The notes beneath the pieces were generated by a model, which had not been told where the DNA came from, made no database searches, and was given only the letters and a program-made list of their open reading frames with translations. From NCBI GenBank assembly GCA_014904985.1, contig MU129067.1, forward strand, positions 64,401 to 128,400: 64,000 bases of DNA, read 5' to 3'. Each line of letters begins with the position of its first letter. The stretch's first letter is position 1. The position numbers and the translations under genes were made by a program. Below, in pieces: positions 34,531 to 46,272 of the stretch. Source of the stretch: Hydnum rufescens UP504 (taxonomy: Eukaryota > Basidiomycota > Agaricomycetes > Cantharellales > Hydnaceae).

Positions 34531-35987
34531 ATGTCTCAACGATTAGGACAAGTTTCTGGACACCTCGCCAGCTTCCCAAGAGGCCTGCTTGCCGGGGAAG
34601 TCGCCATCATAACCGGTAAGTAACCTTCCCCAACCCAACCAAACGTCTGCGAACCGGAGCTCATTGGATCTTTCGTGAACCAAAAAAAGGCGCTGCACAG
34701 GGGATCGGGAGGAGTGCAGCCCTCCTTTTCGCCAAAGAAGGAGCCAAGGTTGTCGTCAGCGAGTTCAGTAACTTTCACCCCACCTCGCTGTTGTTTCCCG
34801 GGTTCTTCTGACACCGGCCTCTGTGTCTCGGTTTAGTCTCGATGTTAAGAAGGCTGAAATTGTGGTACAAGAGGTGGGTGTCCCCAAGTTCCGCATCCCG
34901 GTTTTGCTGGCTTCGTGTCCTCACTTGTTTCTCCGACAACCGCTGTAGATTAAGGCGGCCGGCGGTGATGCCATCGCAGTCGGGGGAGATGTCGGCGCGG
35001 AAGACTTCCCCGATAGGATCCTCAAGGCTACGTTGGAGTGAGTAGCAAATCTCTACAACCGCGCTACTATAGTTACTTAGCCGGCCACGAATTAATCCTC
35101 GCAGCAAATATGGCAAACTTAACCACATCGTGAACAATGGTATGGACAGAGGCGTCGTCCGTGCTAGATCCGATCCTCTAATCATCGTGGTCATCCCCTC
35201 TCGCAGCCGGCTTCACATATGACAAGATGATACACACCATGGGCGATGACGTCTTCGATGTCATTATGAAAGTCCACGTCCGTGCACCCTTCCGCCTCGT
35301 CCGTGCCGCAGCACCCTACCTCCGGATCAAGGGGAGCAAAGAAAACCGCTCGATCGTGAACGTCTCGAGCACCACCGGTCTACACGGAATGTCGGGCAGA
35401 TTAACTATGCCGCCGTACGTCGTTTCCGCCTGCACCCGTTTCGCCCCAAAGTTTTTCTTTACTCACTTCCTGGGCTTCATGAACTTTTTAGGCCAAAGCC
35501 GCCGTTATCGGGATGTCCAAGTAAAAACCCCTTCCCCCCCTTACTCATAATCCCATCATCGTGATAGCGCTGACGCACGTAAATTTTATCAGAACTCTTG
35601 CGAAAGAATGGGGTCCCTTCGGCGTGCGCGCAAACACCATCGCATTTGGTCTCATCCAGACGCGACTCACAGGGGCCAAGGCAGCTGGGGAGACGATCGA
35701 GGTCGACGGGAAGAAAATCGCCCTCGGCTTCCCTGGCCAGCCCGTTGCCGGTAACTCTGCAAACCCCATCCCCCTGCAACGTGCCGGGTCGGCGGACGAG
35801 GCCTGCTGCCGGTATGCTCTTGTAAGTGCACACGCTTCTTCCCGAGACGTAGAGAGTAGATCTAACTAGAAGTCGTGATTCTCCCCCCGTCCCCGCCCCG
35901 CCTCGCCTCGCCTCTAGCTTGGTGTCCCCGTTGGCGTCGTACGTGTCTGGGCACACGCTTGAAGTCACTGCAGGCTTGGGGATTTAA
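34531..35987 (+). CDS. short-chain dehydrogenase/reductase (FabG-like), apparent frame breaks
   Basis: Classical SDR, NAD(P)-dependent oxidoreductase; the substrate cannot be read from sequence, a 3-oxoacyl reductase-like role is possible. Exons 34531-34615, 34690-34762, 34837-34873, 34949-35037, 35105-35139, 35207-35414, 35492-35520, 35593-35821, 35918-35987. Motifs in order: Rossmann TGAAQGIG, VVVSDLDVKKAE, HIVNNAGFTYD, SIVNVSSTTGLHG, the YAAAK active-site stretch split by intron 6, TLAKEWGPFGVRANTIAFG, and the terminal ASYVSGHTLEVTAGLGI. Exon 6 is one base short just before the active-site Tyr-Ala-Ala (35390-35400), and exon 8 is one base long near 35800. Either both are sequence errors or the gene is dead. 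CT-rich leader precedes the ATG. Confidence 0.85.
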
Positions 35988-36094
35988 TGGTGACAGCTCT
36001 GGTGGAATTATGTATCAATGACTGCCTAGAGTCTTAGCATACGTCACATGTCACACTGGGCCGTAACCCATTGTCATACGTTACAATTACAGTG

Positions 36095-37050
36095 AGTTAT
36101 TGTAACAGCTGACTTCAAAAATGTGGGATAACTCGCTGTGCATGCAAAAGGAACTTCAAAAGAGTTGCGAACCAGAATTGTCATTGGATCGGTTTGGAAC
36201 GAATTGAACCGCAAGCCGTAGCCAATTGTGTAGGTTGGGTAGGCAGTCCCCCTGCTCTCGCTCAGGCCTTCCTTCCCCAAACTACTCAACTATCTGCCAC
36301 TAGACAGACAGCCACGGCAGAGCCTCAAGAAACCCTTCATGGTAAAAGTCCAAGAGAGTCTCGTAGTGTAGTCCCATCCGATCCACATACATTGATGGAT
36401 CCGTCAAGAAAGATCTCAATAGTGCCTCCCCCTTTACTACTGTACTGCCATATTATGTGTAAAGCATGACATGCTTCGTCAAGAAATTTAAACTCGAGGA
36501 CTTTCTCCAGGATCTATGCCATTGTATTTGTATTCTTAACTTGGGGTTCTCTCTCCCGTAGTATAGTACCATCTGAATCCCCACCCGCTGACCATGAGAG
36601 GTATCACAAATTAAAGGCACAACGTGGAGAAAGTTCTCCGGTAATTCTTGGAACCACATTCATTCATGCTTTCCACCACAAGCATACATATATATAGGCC
36701 GAGAATATATACAAATCATTTGTTATCGAGACCTCGCTCGTGCTGGGGGTCCATTCCACATTGTAAGTATTGAGATTATATTACGCTGCAGTATAATCAA
36801 GACGACTGTCTCTTTGACTTTTTACAAAAGGGGTCTTTTGAGGACTTTTGTGTCTTCTGTCTAGTGACAGACAGTTGGGTAGCTTAGGCAAGGAAGGCAT
36901 GAGCGAGACCAGGGGGGAGTGCCTACCCAGCCTCGTGCGGTTCAATTCATTCCAAATCGGCCTGATCGATCTGATCGGAGGCCAATTTCGTTCACAACCT
37001 TTTTTTTTTTTTTTGGAGGGGTTTCCCTTTTTGCATTGCACGCAGGGAGT
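36095..37050. repeat. large imperfect inverted repeat
   Basis: Two arms of about 260 bp face each other: roughly 36110-36370 and 36775-37050, with about 400 bp between. The best-matched core is GGCAGTCCCCCTGCTCTCGC (from 36240) against the complement of 36900-36925, together with CCTTCCTTCCCCAAACTAC against the complement of 36880-36898, and CACTAGACAGA against 36860-36872. It looks like two diverged copies of one repeat inserted in opposite orientation, or a foldback element. No coding potential seen. Confidence 0.65.
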
Positions 37051-37707
37051 TCAAATTAGAGATTAGAGGCGTATTGTAAGAACCTGCCCAAGTTCAAGTT
37101 CAAGTTACAGACGGGCAGTAAACCTCACTTGATAATATTTCAGGAATTAGTTACACGTGGTTGGGCGTCGCGAGAAGGGGTGACAGAGAGCAGACCGGGA
37201 GAGAAAGAGAAAAAGAAAAGAAAAACCAATTTTTGGTTCCAAGTCTAAGCGCTAGGCGTTCTGAAGCGAAAGGGAGGAATTTTTGGCGAGGGGAGGAGGT
37301 TACAGAGCTGACTAATCATGCGGCGTTGCGTGAGAGAAAAAAAAAATTTTGGGAGAACGAGGGGGTAGATGGAGGAGTGTAAATCCGATAGGGCTGGGGA
37401 ACAGCCGGAGGAGCAAAGCGAAGGCTAGCCACGTAAGAGCTTGTTCGAAGAGGCGATAGCGAAAACGAAATTGGATGTGGATCATGTTATACATATGGGA
37501 AGAGAAAGAGCATCATGTATAGGTCGGCTTTGGATCAAAAAAAAAAGAAGAAAAAAGAGAAAGAGGAACGAATCGTATAGGGTGGTGTGAGCATCGTTGT
37601 CCGAGGGGGAAAAAGTAGCCCGTACAAAAGTGCAAGAACAAAATGACGAAGAGCAGATGAAATTTGGTATTACAGCATCGACTTGGATGCGAGGAGAAAT
37701 GTCGTTA
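37051..37707. other. 3' flank of the PSP1 gene, no gene seen
   Basis: Purine-rich on the plus strand (AAAGAGAAAAAGAAAAG near 37205, A runs near 37336 and 37539), equivalent to a pyrimidine-rich 3' flank of the minus-strand gene. No exon recognised. Confidence 0.4.
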
Positions 37708-40252
37708 TCATTCGGCTGTAGGGCCCTGAAGGCAAGCCATCCAGATTCGAGTTTTATATAGTCTACCAAACACATCATTAAAAGGGAGCAACGGTCCGGA
37801 GAGGAAAGGGAAACGAACCGGAACAACTCGCGAACCAGTTCACGGAAATCGATCCGTCGATCCGCAATGAAATAGAAGGTCAACTTGCGTCGATCCCTGT
37901 AGGTTATGGAAAGGAATGTCAGGGAATTCGGGCGGGTAAACGGCGTAATGCCTTTAGTATAACCCACCATTGATACTCCGCATCTACAACCTCCATCGGG
38001 AGCTTCTTCTGACGGACCTTACTCTGACATAATTGGAGAGCCTTCATCTCATCAGCTGTTTTGGATGCCAATAACCTGACAGCATCCGAACAAGAGCCGT
38101 CAGGGCCTGTAGGTCAGACATCATGGTCATACTGGGACTTACTGTGTATCCTGCGGGTGCGCTTTACTGTATATTCTTTTGGGCATAAGTTCTTTCGTCG
38201 CGCTTTTGGTAGCAGCCCCACCTCCCTCTTCTTGGGATTGGCCCTGGCTTTGTTGTAGCGCTGCATTCTCCGCTTGCTGACGCTGGTATGCCTCTACGTC
38301 GGCGGGCGTAATACTGTCATTTATCACGCGACCAAGGTCGCGACCTCTATCTGCCTCGACGATGACGAGATCGCCTGTGCGCAGGTCCTGCAGACTCGCA
38401 TCTGCACAGTAGAAGATGTCCGTACGACCAGCCTTGAACTCCACAATATACAGAGGGGCGGAGGACGGGACAGCATATAGTGGGACTCCGCGCCCAAGTT
38501 CGCTCAGCGAACCAGGTCCACTATCTGTAGCTGTAGCTGGCAGAGAATTTTGTCGTTGGGGAGTCGTCATTTGGGATTGCGGCGAGTAGAAGTTGTTGTT
38601 CCCAAATACATTATTGGGCGGAGGGGACTGCATTGTGAGACCACCGTAGTTGGGCGTGGTAGGGGAGAGCGGAGAAGGCAGGGAGGTGTTCAAGTAAGTG
38701 TTGCTTCGGCCTACACCTTGGAAGGAGAGTGGTGGGGGTACAGATGCCCCACGAGAGTTTTGACCCATACCCTGCGCTTGGTGAGTGAGGCGTGAGGAGG
38801 GTTCATCGTACGGCTGATCCGACAATTGAAACTGCTGCGACGGCTGCTTCAGTGCGTCTGTCGCTCGGAAGGTCCCTTGCTGGAATCCGCCGCGCTGAAC
38901 AGCAAAAGGATCGTTTAACTGCTGCTGTTGCTGCTGTGACATGCTGTTCCCGCTCCTTCCACCTTGCGGATATCCGTTTGCAAGACCACTCTCAAGCTGA
39001 AGGGGACGCTCAGTGGTAGGACTGACAGAATGATCACGGTCACTGTATGAGTCAAAACGAGAGGACTGAAATGAGCCGCGGCTGGTACGGTTTTGGGCGG
39101 AGCCGAAGGAAGAGGAGAAGTCAGAGGGCCCAGGCAGGTTGAATCTAGCGGGGGGATCCACGGGCGAACCGACGGCACGCTGTGGAGTATACGTTGGAAG
39201 CGATGAGGGCTGGCTTGGGCCAGAGATGCGATGGGACCGACTGCTAGGCTCGTTCTCCCTATGAATATTAAGCATGTTGAGACTTCCTGCGAGCTCTTCG
39301 TCGCTGAACATTAGACCTCTGCCACTGCCAAATCCACCACCGCCAGCAATAGAGCGATGATCCCGGATGGTGGCTGTCTCTGGAATTTCAGAGATAGCAC
39401 TCTTGGGCGAAGGGGGCTCTCCACCAGCAACAGAGAAGCCAACGGAGATACCACGACGAGGCTGAACAACGCTGACACTGTGGCGTCTGCTAGTCGTTCC
39501 GCTGCCGCCACCATCCTCTCGTGTGACGAGGGTAGAACCCCACAGATCGCGATAACCTATATTGTCGTCATTCACGATTTGACTGACGTCGCGCACGAAA
39601 GGACTCATGTTGGAGTGGTCGTCCGGAACGTGGCGATAACCTAGACGGTTATAGGTATTGCTGGTTGGAGATCCGACGCTGGTGTCGATCCGCCCGGGAG
39701 CGAGGCCGTATCGGTTGGACGGTGTGGATGACACTCCGGGGGCACCGTAACCTTTCCCGAAGCCGTATGTGCTCTGCAGAGGGGATGAAGTTAGGGAGGG
39801 CCGGCGGGTGGGTAGAGAGCCTATAGATTGAGGCCTGCTACGATTAGAGTCGTCTGTATGTCGGTTGGGCGTATAGCCATAAGCGTCGAACTCGTCGACA
39901 GACTCCTCGTCGTCCTCGAAGGGGGAAGGGAGCATGTTGTCCCTGGGAAGGTGTGCCATGATCGAGTTTGACACAGGCTGTTCGGAGAAGGAAACGCTAC
40001 GGGACGCAGAAAGCGAGGACCTGGCAATGGGAGGCCAGTCGCTGGACGTCACAGCCGTAGCCGTAGAAGGGCTTGGATTTCTAGGCGTAGACTCTAGTCG
40101 TCGTGTAGCGAGATCGATGGCGGAAGTGTAGATATCGGACTGTCGAGGCGGTTGACTGGCTGCACGAGACTGTCGAGAGGGACCTCAACTTCCGGATCAA
40201 AAGCCTGAGCGAAACGGGAACGGCGGCCCAAATCGTCAGGTGGATGTTGCAT
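37708..40252 (-). CDS. PSP1 C-terminal domain protein
   Basis: Member of the fungal PSP1 family (yeast Psp1 suppresses DNA polymerase alpha mutants and is linked to P-body components). Exons 38143-40252, 37968-38075, 37819-37896, 37708-37762. The first ~560 residues are low-complexity Ser/Gly/Pro/Gln-rich and start MQHPPDDLGRRSRFAQAFDP. The conserved C-terminal domain reads APLYIVEFKAGRTDIFYC, TGDLVIVEADRGRDLGRV, KALQLCQSKVRQKKLPMEVV, DAEYQWDRRKLTFYFIADRR, IDFRELVRELFRLYKTRIWM. The N-terminal frame and the main frame (SDIYTSAIDLATRRLEST) differ by one base; the switch lies near 40155-40185 with no room for an intron, and total exon length is exactly one base short. Start ATG at 40250-40252 is the first in its frame. 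Confidence 0.86.
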
Positions 40253-40518
40253 TGTAATAAAACTCGGAACTGATTTTTTAGTGGGAGGGGGTATAATTGG
40301 CACTCTGCAAACTTTTCCAACGTCAGCGCTAGCCTTTGGCGGATCGCCATCGGGCGGAGAAGCAGCGCCTAACCTCTTGCGTCCGAGTTGTTAGCGCCCA
40401 CGGCTCTACTAGCGGGTCGCTGTCGCTACCAGGGAAAATGAAACGAAACGAAACAAACAGCTGATCGCTCCCGCTGACCTCAGAATTCAAACACAACCTT
40501 ATCGATTACATAATCATC

Positions 40519-43387
40519 TCAAGCGTCAAAGCTACTCTCTACAGGGCGAAATGCTGTGGCCCCAGGAAACACAACCACATCCACCTCGCACTCCACCGTG
40601 TGCAGGTCCACTTCCTGCCAACGCCCGGTCGTGATTCTCATTGTTGTCTCCAGAACCCCGCCCAAGAACATGGATGTCCATCCACCAGCACCCGCATTCG
40701 CACTCGCACTCTCAATCAGTCGCAGAGGGGCAAGACTGTCTCCTGCTCGCGATGATGTCCCCCACTCACCCTTCGGTCCGTCGGGCAACATACTCCACAT
40801 CTCCCCCTCTGGTTCAAGCGCAACCAAGAAGCACAGCCGCACTTTCCAGTCTAGCCCACCCACCGCTTCTTTTGGATCATGCGCCGTGAAATGAAATGCA
40901 GGCGTCCCATCCGCGGGAATATCGAGCGAGAACGATATCCGCCGCGTATCCGCAGTTAACGAACACAAAAATTCCGAATGAACTCGCTTCAGGTGATTAC
41001 GAGACTGGTGCGTCGGTATTGATGGTGGAAGCGTCTCGTAGGCCTCTAGCGAAGCACAGAACTGAAATGTATGTTATAAATATGATAGGTCTAGACCGGT
41101 CAATATGAATCGCACCTTCAGCACTTTTGTCCGGCCAGGTGGGAAATTGAAGTCAATAACGCCGAGGATGCTCTCCCCGAGTCGATACGCCGACTTGACA
41201 AACGTCAAGATTGCGACTGGTTCCCCATCCTTGGCGATGTCATAAGACACTGCAGATTAAACGCAAATCGATGCTATGACGCAGTGACAATAGCATGATC
41301 AGTCTTACCCTTTTTTGGATTTCGCGTCAATACTTCAACCGACTCCCGACACCCATATCGTTCCTCACCAAACTCGTTCTCATCGCTCGATCCCTCAGAT
41401 CTTGCGGAGCGACCATTCCCATTTACGTGTGGAGCACCACGCAATAGGTTCCCCCCATATGCCTTCAATTTCCCCAACTCTTCTGCTGCTACCCTGACCT
41501 TGGGGGCCAGCCTGGCTGATGCTGAAACAAATTGTGAAGAATTAATCTTCAAAGAGAAGAGAGTACAGACGAACCACGAGTCGTCTTAGGCACCATTGGC
41601 TTCCGCCTCTCTTCTACCTTTGCAGGCAATGGATTCTCTTTCCGTCTCGCCACAGGCCAAAGAACGTCGTATGGTCGTGGCGGCCTCCCCACTATAATCC
41701 AACATGGATGAGGCTTTCAAAAACGACAATAACCAGTTGACGTCACTAACCGGCAATGTGATTGTAAACACGAATTGGAACTCGCAAAATCCGGTTCCGC
41801 TGATTTGTCTCGTGCATGGAGGTTGGAAGGACTGATGGCTTTGATGTCGATGTCCCTATTATGAGGTTGTACGAAAACTTGACAGCCCTCCCACGATAAG
41901 TTGGGGGAAGAACAGATGGAAGCGGAATACTGTACGTGTCTAAGACGTAGATCTGGCTCAGAGACCAGAGAAGAAGCCCAATGATACAACAGATGGGCTA
42001 CGTACAGGTGCGACTTTCGCCAGGAGCAAGACTGAGATCAACAACTAGTATACTAGGTTGCGTCTCAAACGTGGGTATCCCTAGCCCATCGTCCAGTCCT
42101 GCTCCAGGCCCTCCCATGAAAGGCGATCGTCCAAGCCCAGATGACCGTGGAGTCGGTGAAAATAAAGACGAAAGCAGCGGACTAAATCTCGAAGTGGATG
42201 GTGTGACCAGCGTTGAAGGGGGTCCGGAGAAGAAAGAGGATAATAGTCCCCCAGAAGAGGGACGCGATAACCCCATATCCAGCTGCCCGCCGCCCACCGC
42301 ACCTCCCTCACGCAGCTTTGAGCGCCAAAAATCGGCTTCACTGGACGGTACCACCGTTGTATCCAATTCTATTGTCCCCGCAAAGCGTGCGTACGCCCAG
42401 AGGAGCAACTCTGTTCCCGCAGAGGTAAAAGTGGAGGAGAAGGCGGAGCGAGGGGTAGGAGATCCTGGGGAAGTGTCACCAGGGGGTGGGCCGTACCCGA
42501 TTAGGCTACTACGTCGACGGGGGACTGACACCACGGGAGATAACTTGGAACCAGTCGAAACAAATGGTCTTTCAGACATGAACGTAGGGGTCGCAGGGCC
42601 AGCAGAGGATACATATGAATCGGGTGACGAAGTTTCGTTTATTGGATCGAGGGATACAGTATATGCGGAAGGGCCGGCCTGAGGATATACGTCATGCACA
42701 TAGGATTGTGACTCGTGAACAGATTGTTTTCGGGCATGGGGATGCGTCGATGGAATGACGCGTGAGGAGTTTGCTCTAGATATTGAGGGCGAGACACTAT
42801 TGCGAGATGAAGATGTCGATGTGAGAGCTGCTGTAACATAAGGATCAAGAGGAATCCATGAAAGAGGAATGACAAGACGTACCCGGATTTCTAGGTGGGG
42901 GAGGAGACGGTATCGTCGCCAATTTTGGGAGGGTTGTCCGCAGGAACGAGCCTCCGACTTTTGGTGCTGTGTCTATAGCAAACGTGGACAGCGACTGGGC
43001 TTTTGGATTATGTTTCTGTCTCGAATCTGGAGTCCCACTGACGCGAAATTCCGACGAAACATCATTGATTTCTGCTCTACGCACTGGGAGTTTGCTTTTC
43101 CCGATCAAACCTTTTCGACGCGGTAATAAAGGACCAGAAGGGAAAGTGGAATTCCCAGTGGAAATGGGCGTATTCAGTGGAATACTCGTTACAGTTGATG
43201 GGTAGGCTATTGAGTGCGCCGACCGTCGGTGTGTTGGTGGGGTACGCATATGGGATGTTGAAGCTTTGTACGTCATCGATGGGTCATTCATATTTGTGAA
43301 CGTTATGGAGACATTGAACAACTCTCCCGCAAAGTATGCAGATTGAGATGGAGAAACAGTAACCTGTATTCCAGAGGACTCTGTCAT
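40519..43387 (-). CDS. RGP1: Rgp1, Ric1-Rgp1 Ypt6/Rab6 exchange-factor subunit
   Basis: Arrestin-like subunit of the Ric1-Rgp1 complex that activates Ypt6 at the Golgi for endosome-to-Golgi retrieval. Seven exons, 42883-43387, 42006-42833, 41751-41939, 41575-41691, 41309-41521, 41116-41249, 40519-41061, sum to 2529 nt (842 residues), all phases correct. N-terminal arrestin-like strand VTVSPSQSAYFAGELFNVSITF; then a long Ser/Pro-rich insert; then LLLWAYARFAGTIELD, LPPTYRGRAVKFSYNLIIG, ILRVPIRVYNHIA, RPYDVLWPV, VSYDIAKDGEPVAILTFVKS, RLGESILGVIDFN and a C-terminal VECEVDVVVFPGATAF. Longer than yeast Rgp1 because of the low-complexity inserts. No breaks. Confidence 0.9.
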
Positions 43388-45136
43388 TTGTGATCGAAGT
43401 GCGTCGGCAAGCTCCGTAATACCTGAACAGGAACCTTCTTCAGGATGGCAGGAATCTAACCAGTGGATGCAGAAATTGTGTTAAGAGACACCATGGTCCA
43501 CTTCCTATGGCCATATTTATCCCAATGTCTCCCTCCGATTTGGGCGTCGCCGGAGAAAAGCTGCAATCTGGGTATTTTATTTCACCTGAAAGGGGAGCGA
43601 ATGCGCTTTCTCATATGTCCTCGTTGCTATTTCTAGTGATGGTTGTCGGGCTCGGGGAATTTTCAGGGCATTAGGAACGCGCTCATACCGGCACTCGTCC
43701 GCAGTGATATCCTATGAGCAGAACCAAATGGCATCTATGGCAACCACATTACCCGGTCTCAGAGCCCTCATACCGGCTCAGCCACCTGCATCGTGATGAT
43801 GATGAAACTCGGATGATTTAGTAATACTTCCCAGGCCCAATTTGTGGGCCTTCCAGTGTATTGGATTCTCCATGGCCTTCAAATGGTAAGTTCATTCTTT
43901 GGCTTCGAGGCATCATACCGATGCTAGTTTGACCCAACTGCGGATCGCTAATATCTCAAAATGACTGATGCACTAAATGTGTTCACGCGAAATAGTCATC
44001 AGCTAGACTCGTTCCCCCAGTGAACCAGGACCGCAGCATCATCGCTGCGATTCATCCTCATTTCTCGATGCCCGGGCTCCCTAATGGAAAGTATCACAAA
44101 CGCAGCCGGCGGCCGAATAGACCAGCTGGTGCTAGATCACTTTAGCTTCCAGCGACAGAGGACTCGGCTGCCACCTGTTGGTCTTCCTTCTGTTTACTGA
44201 TTTTAAGAAATAAGATGGCCACCCCCGATCATATCAGGACACGTATACTGACCTAGCTCGACCAGCCGTTCGCGAGGTTGAAGCGCGACATGAACATTCA
44301 CACCGGAGGCGCCCTTGAGAGTTGACACAGCTCACGACTCGTCATATGGAATGACCAGTAAAGTCATTCCTTCCTTGGCGCCTCGGCTGCTAGCCCAATT
44401 ACAACCAGTCTCACGAAGCGTGATCCGCCCCTGGACGTCAGTTCTCGCCCTTGCTGGACGCGTGGCAATGGTCGGATGTGGTTCAATTCAGCAAACTGTA
44501 TAATTGTATGATAGAATGATTCATGAACAGCTAAGTGTACCAAGCCACCTCTGGACTTCGTCCTACTTTGCATGATCAATGGAGTGGTGGGATAATCCTG
44601 TGTACGCATTTCTACACTAGTCGTGGCCCCAACAACCGTAGAACGCCTGGTCAACTGACCTTGCTATTCTTTACCGTTGTCTCTAGCTTGTGCTCAGAAA
44701 CTGCGGTGCGCAGACAGCCGCCTTCCTTTCTATACTGAAACCTGGCGTCAATGCGCCCCGCAGCACCCCTAATTATCGATTTCTGTTGGCCCTTGGACAT
44801 CCACTACGGAGACTGCGCACCTCGCCCTGTCACGCTTCAACCATGTGGAAGGCTGGTCAAGGTGATGACACAGGACCTGGAGATTCTTTTCTTTTCTTAC
44901 TCACTGAAGATACACACGTGAGGGGGATTTTGTGTATATAAGGGAGAGGGGAAGTAGAAGTTTGCTGCATCTCAACTCTCCCTTCCTTCCGATTTTCTCC
45001 TCCCAGAGGTGGGTTGTCAACCTCTGTGCCTCGATTTCATTTGTAAACATCACCTTCTCTTTCAGCAGTGCTCAGTGTTACTCCACGTCCTTAACCTTCG
45101 CTATCTTTGCTGTTGCCACTCTTGATCTATCGTGAT
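43388..45136. other. intergenic region, no gene recognised
   Basis: About 1.75 kb of mixed-composition DNA between two divergent genes. No exon with family resemblance. The right end contains the TATA element and pyrimidine-rich leader (CTCCCTTCCTTCCGATTTTC near 44976) of the secreted-protein gene. Confidence 0.45.
44934..44941 (+). promoter_or_regulatory. TATA box of the secreted-protein gene
   Basis: TGTATATAAGGG lies about 200 bp upstream of the ATG at 45137 and is followed by a pyrimidine-rich stretch, a good fit to a strongly expressed fungal gene. Elsewhere in this window the gene promoters lack such a clear TATA. Confidence 0.6.
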
Positions 45137-46272
45137 GATATACTCCCTGGTATTCGTTGCTGTTGCACTCGGTCCTGGAATTGGCGCTAGTCCGTTGATG
45201 GCTACTCCGCCTATGATGGCCAGGGACCTGAGCTTTGGTACGCCGGATACACACACTGAGTTCTGTCCAATCATTCTGAATGAATTCTCGTCCACAGGAA
45301 CTTGCACCAATCCTTGCGTTTCCTTTAGCTCTGGTGCTTTCGTCCCCGAGAATTTGGGCGACTTTCCCCATAAGGTATGTAGCAGTAACTGTCTATCTGC
45401 TCTATGTCCATTAGCTGATTGCTTTCTATCAGAGTGTCGGTGACCCGGGAGTCATATTTCCGTTTGTGAGCTCTTCCTCTCACTTCGTCCTGATATATCG
45501 TCTAACGGGATATGGATTTAATTTCAAAGATCTGCTCTCAGCTTGTGAACAAGTGTGGGCTCCACAAAACGGACCCGGCAGTACTCGCCTGCCTCAACGT
45601 TGCTCCGCGCGCCGAAGCTCTGGGAGCGAAGGGCATCGCGGCAGACACGTTTAACGCTGCCCTTGGTTTTACGACCCATTTTGCTACCGTTGATAAATCC
45701 GGTCGCAATACGAGGTCTCTGGCAGGATCTGCCCGTGATGAACCGGCTCATGCTCCCCAGGATGGTGTGAAAGGCGCCGCCCCTCCGCCCAAGGACCACG
45801 ATGGCAGACCCCCTCCGTCCCGTCTTCTTCGCTCCCTCCGCCTCCACCCGCCCACAAGCCAAGTCCCGCCCCGGCTCCGGGCCTGCTGTTGCGCGATGCA
45901 GGTGTTGGCACAAATCCTGATAAACATGAAGGACCGAAAGGACAGGATGGTGGGAAAGGCGGTGCCCCTCCAGCCAAGGGCGGGCCACCTCCACCCCCAT
46001 CTTCTTCGCTCCCTCCGCCTCAGTCGCCTCCACCTGCCCACAAGCCAAGTCCCGCCCCGGCTCCAGGCCTGCTGTTCCGTGAGGTGAATGTTGGCGCAAA
46101 GGGACCGGCTCCTGATAAACATGAAGGACCGAAAGGACAGGATGGTGGGAAAGGTGGTGCTCCTCCAGCCAAGGGCGGACCACCTCCACCCCCATCTTCT
46201 TCGCTCCCTCCCCCTCAGTCGCCCCCACCCGCCCACAGGCCGAGTCCTGTCCCGGCTCCGGGCCTGCTGTAG
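45137..46272 (+). CDS. secreted cysteine-containing protein with proline-rich repeats
   Basis: I do not know a named family; the N-terminal domain resembles uncharacterised basidiomycete secreted proteins. Signal peptide MIYSLVFVAVALGPGIGA (45137). Exon 1 ends before GTATGT near 45376; exon 2 is short (SVGDPGVIFPF); exon 3 starts 45531 with ICSQLVNKCGLHKTDPAVLA. The mature domain has regularly placed cysteines (FCPIIL, GTCTNPCVSF, ICSQLVNKCG, ACLNVAP). The C-terminus is three copies of a unit of the type PDKHEGPKGQDGG-KGGAPPAKGGPPPPPSSSLP followed by PPPAHKPSPAPAPGLL. The first copy is one base shorter than the other two (see findings), so the frame changes near 45815. Stop TAG 46270-46272. 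Confidence 0.7.
45765..46272 (+). repeat. three tandem proline-rich coding repeats
   Basis: Copies at about 45770-45905, 45925-46085 and 46105-46272. Copies 2 and 3 are nearly identical over about 150 bp (shared AAACATGAAGGACCGAAAGG and CCATCTTCTTCGCTCCCTCC). Copy 1 lacks the KHEGPKGQDGG part and differs more. Confidence 0.8.

Noticed and set aside
41981..42682. 233-codon open frame on the plus strand
   Set aside because: Exactly antisense to the Ser/Pro-rich part of Rgp1, whose exons fit in phase on the minus strand. The plus frame has no family features.
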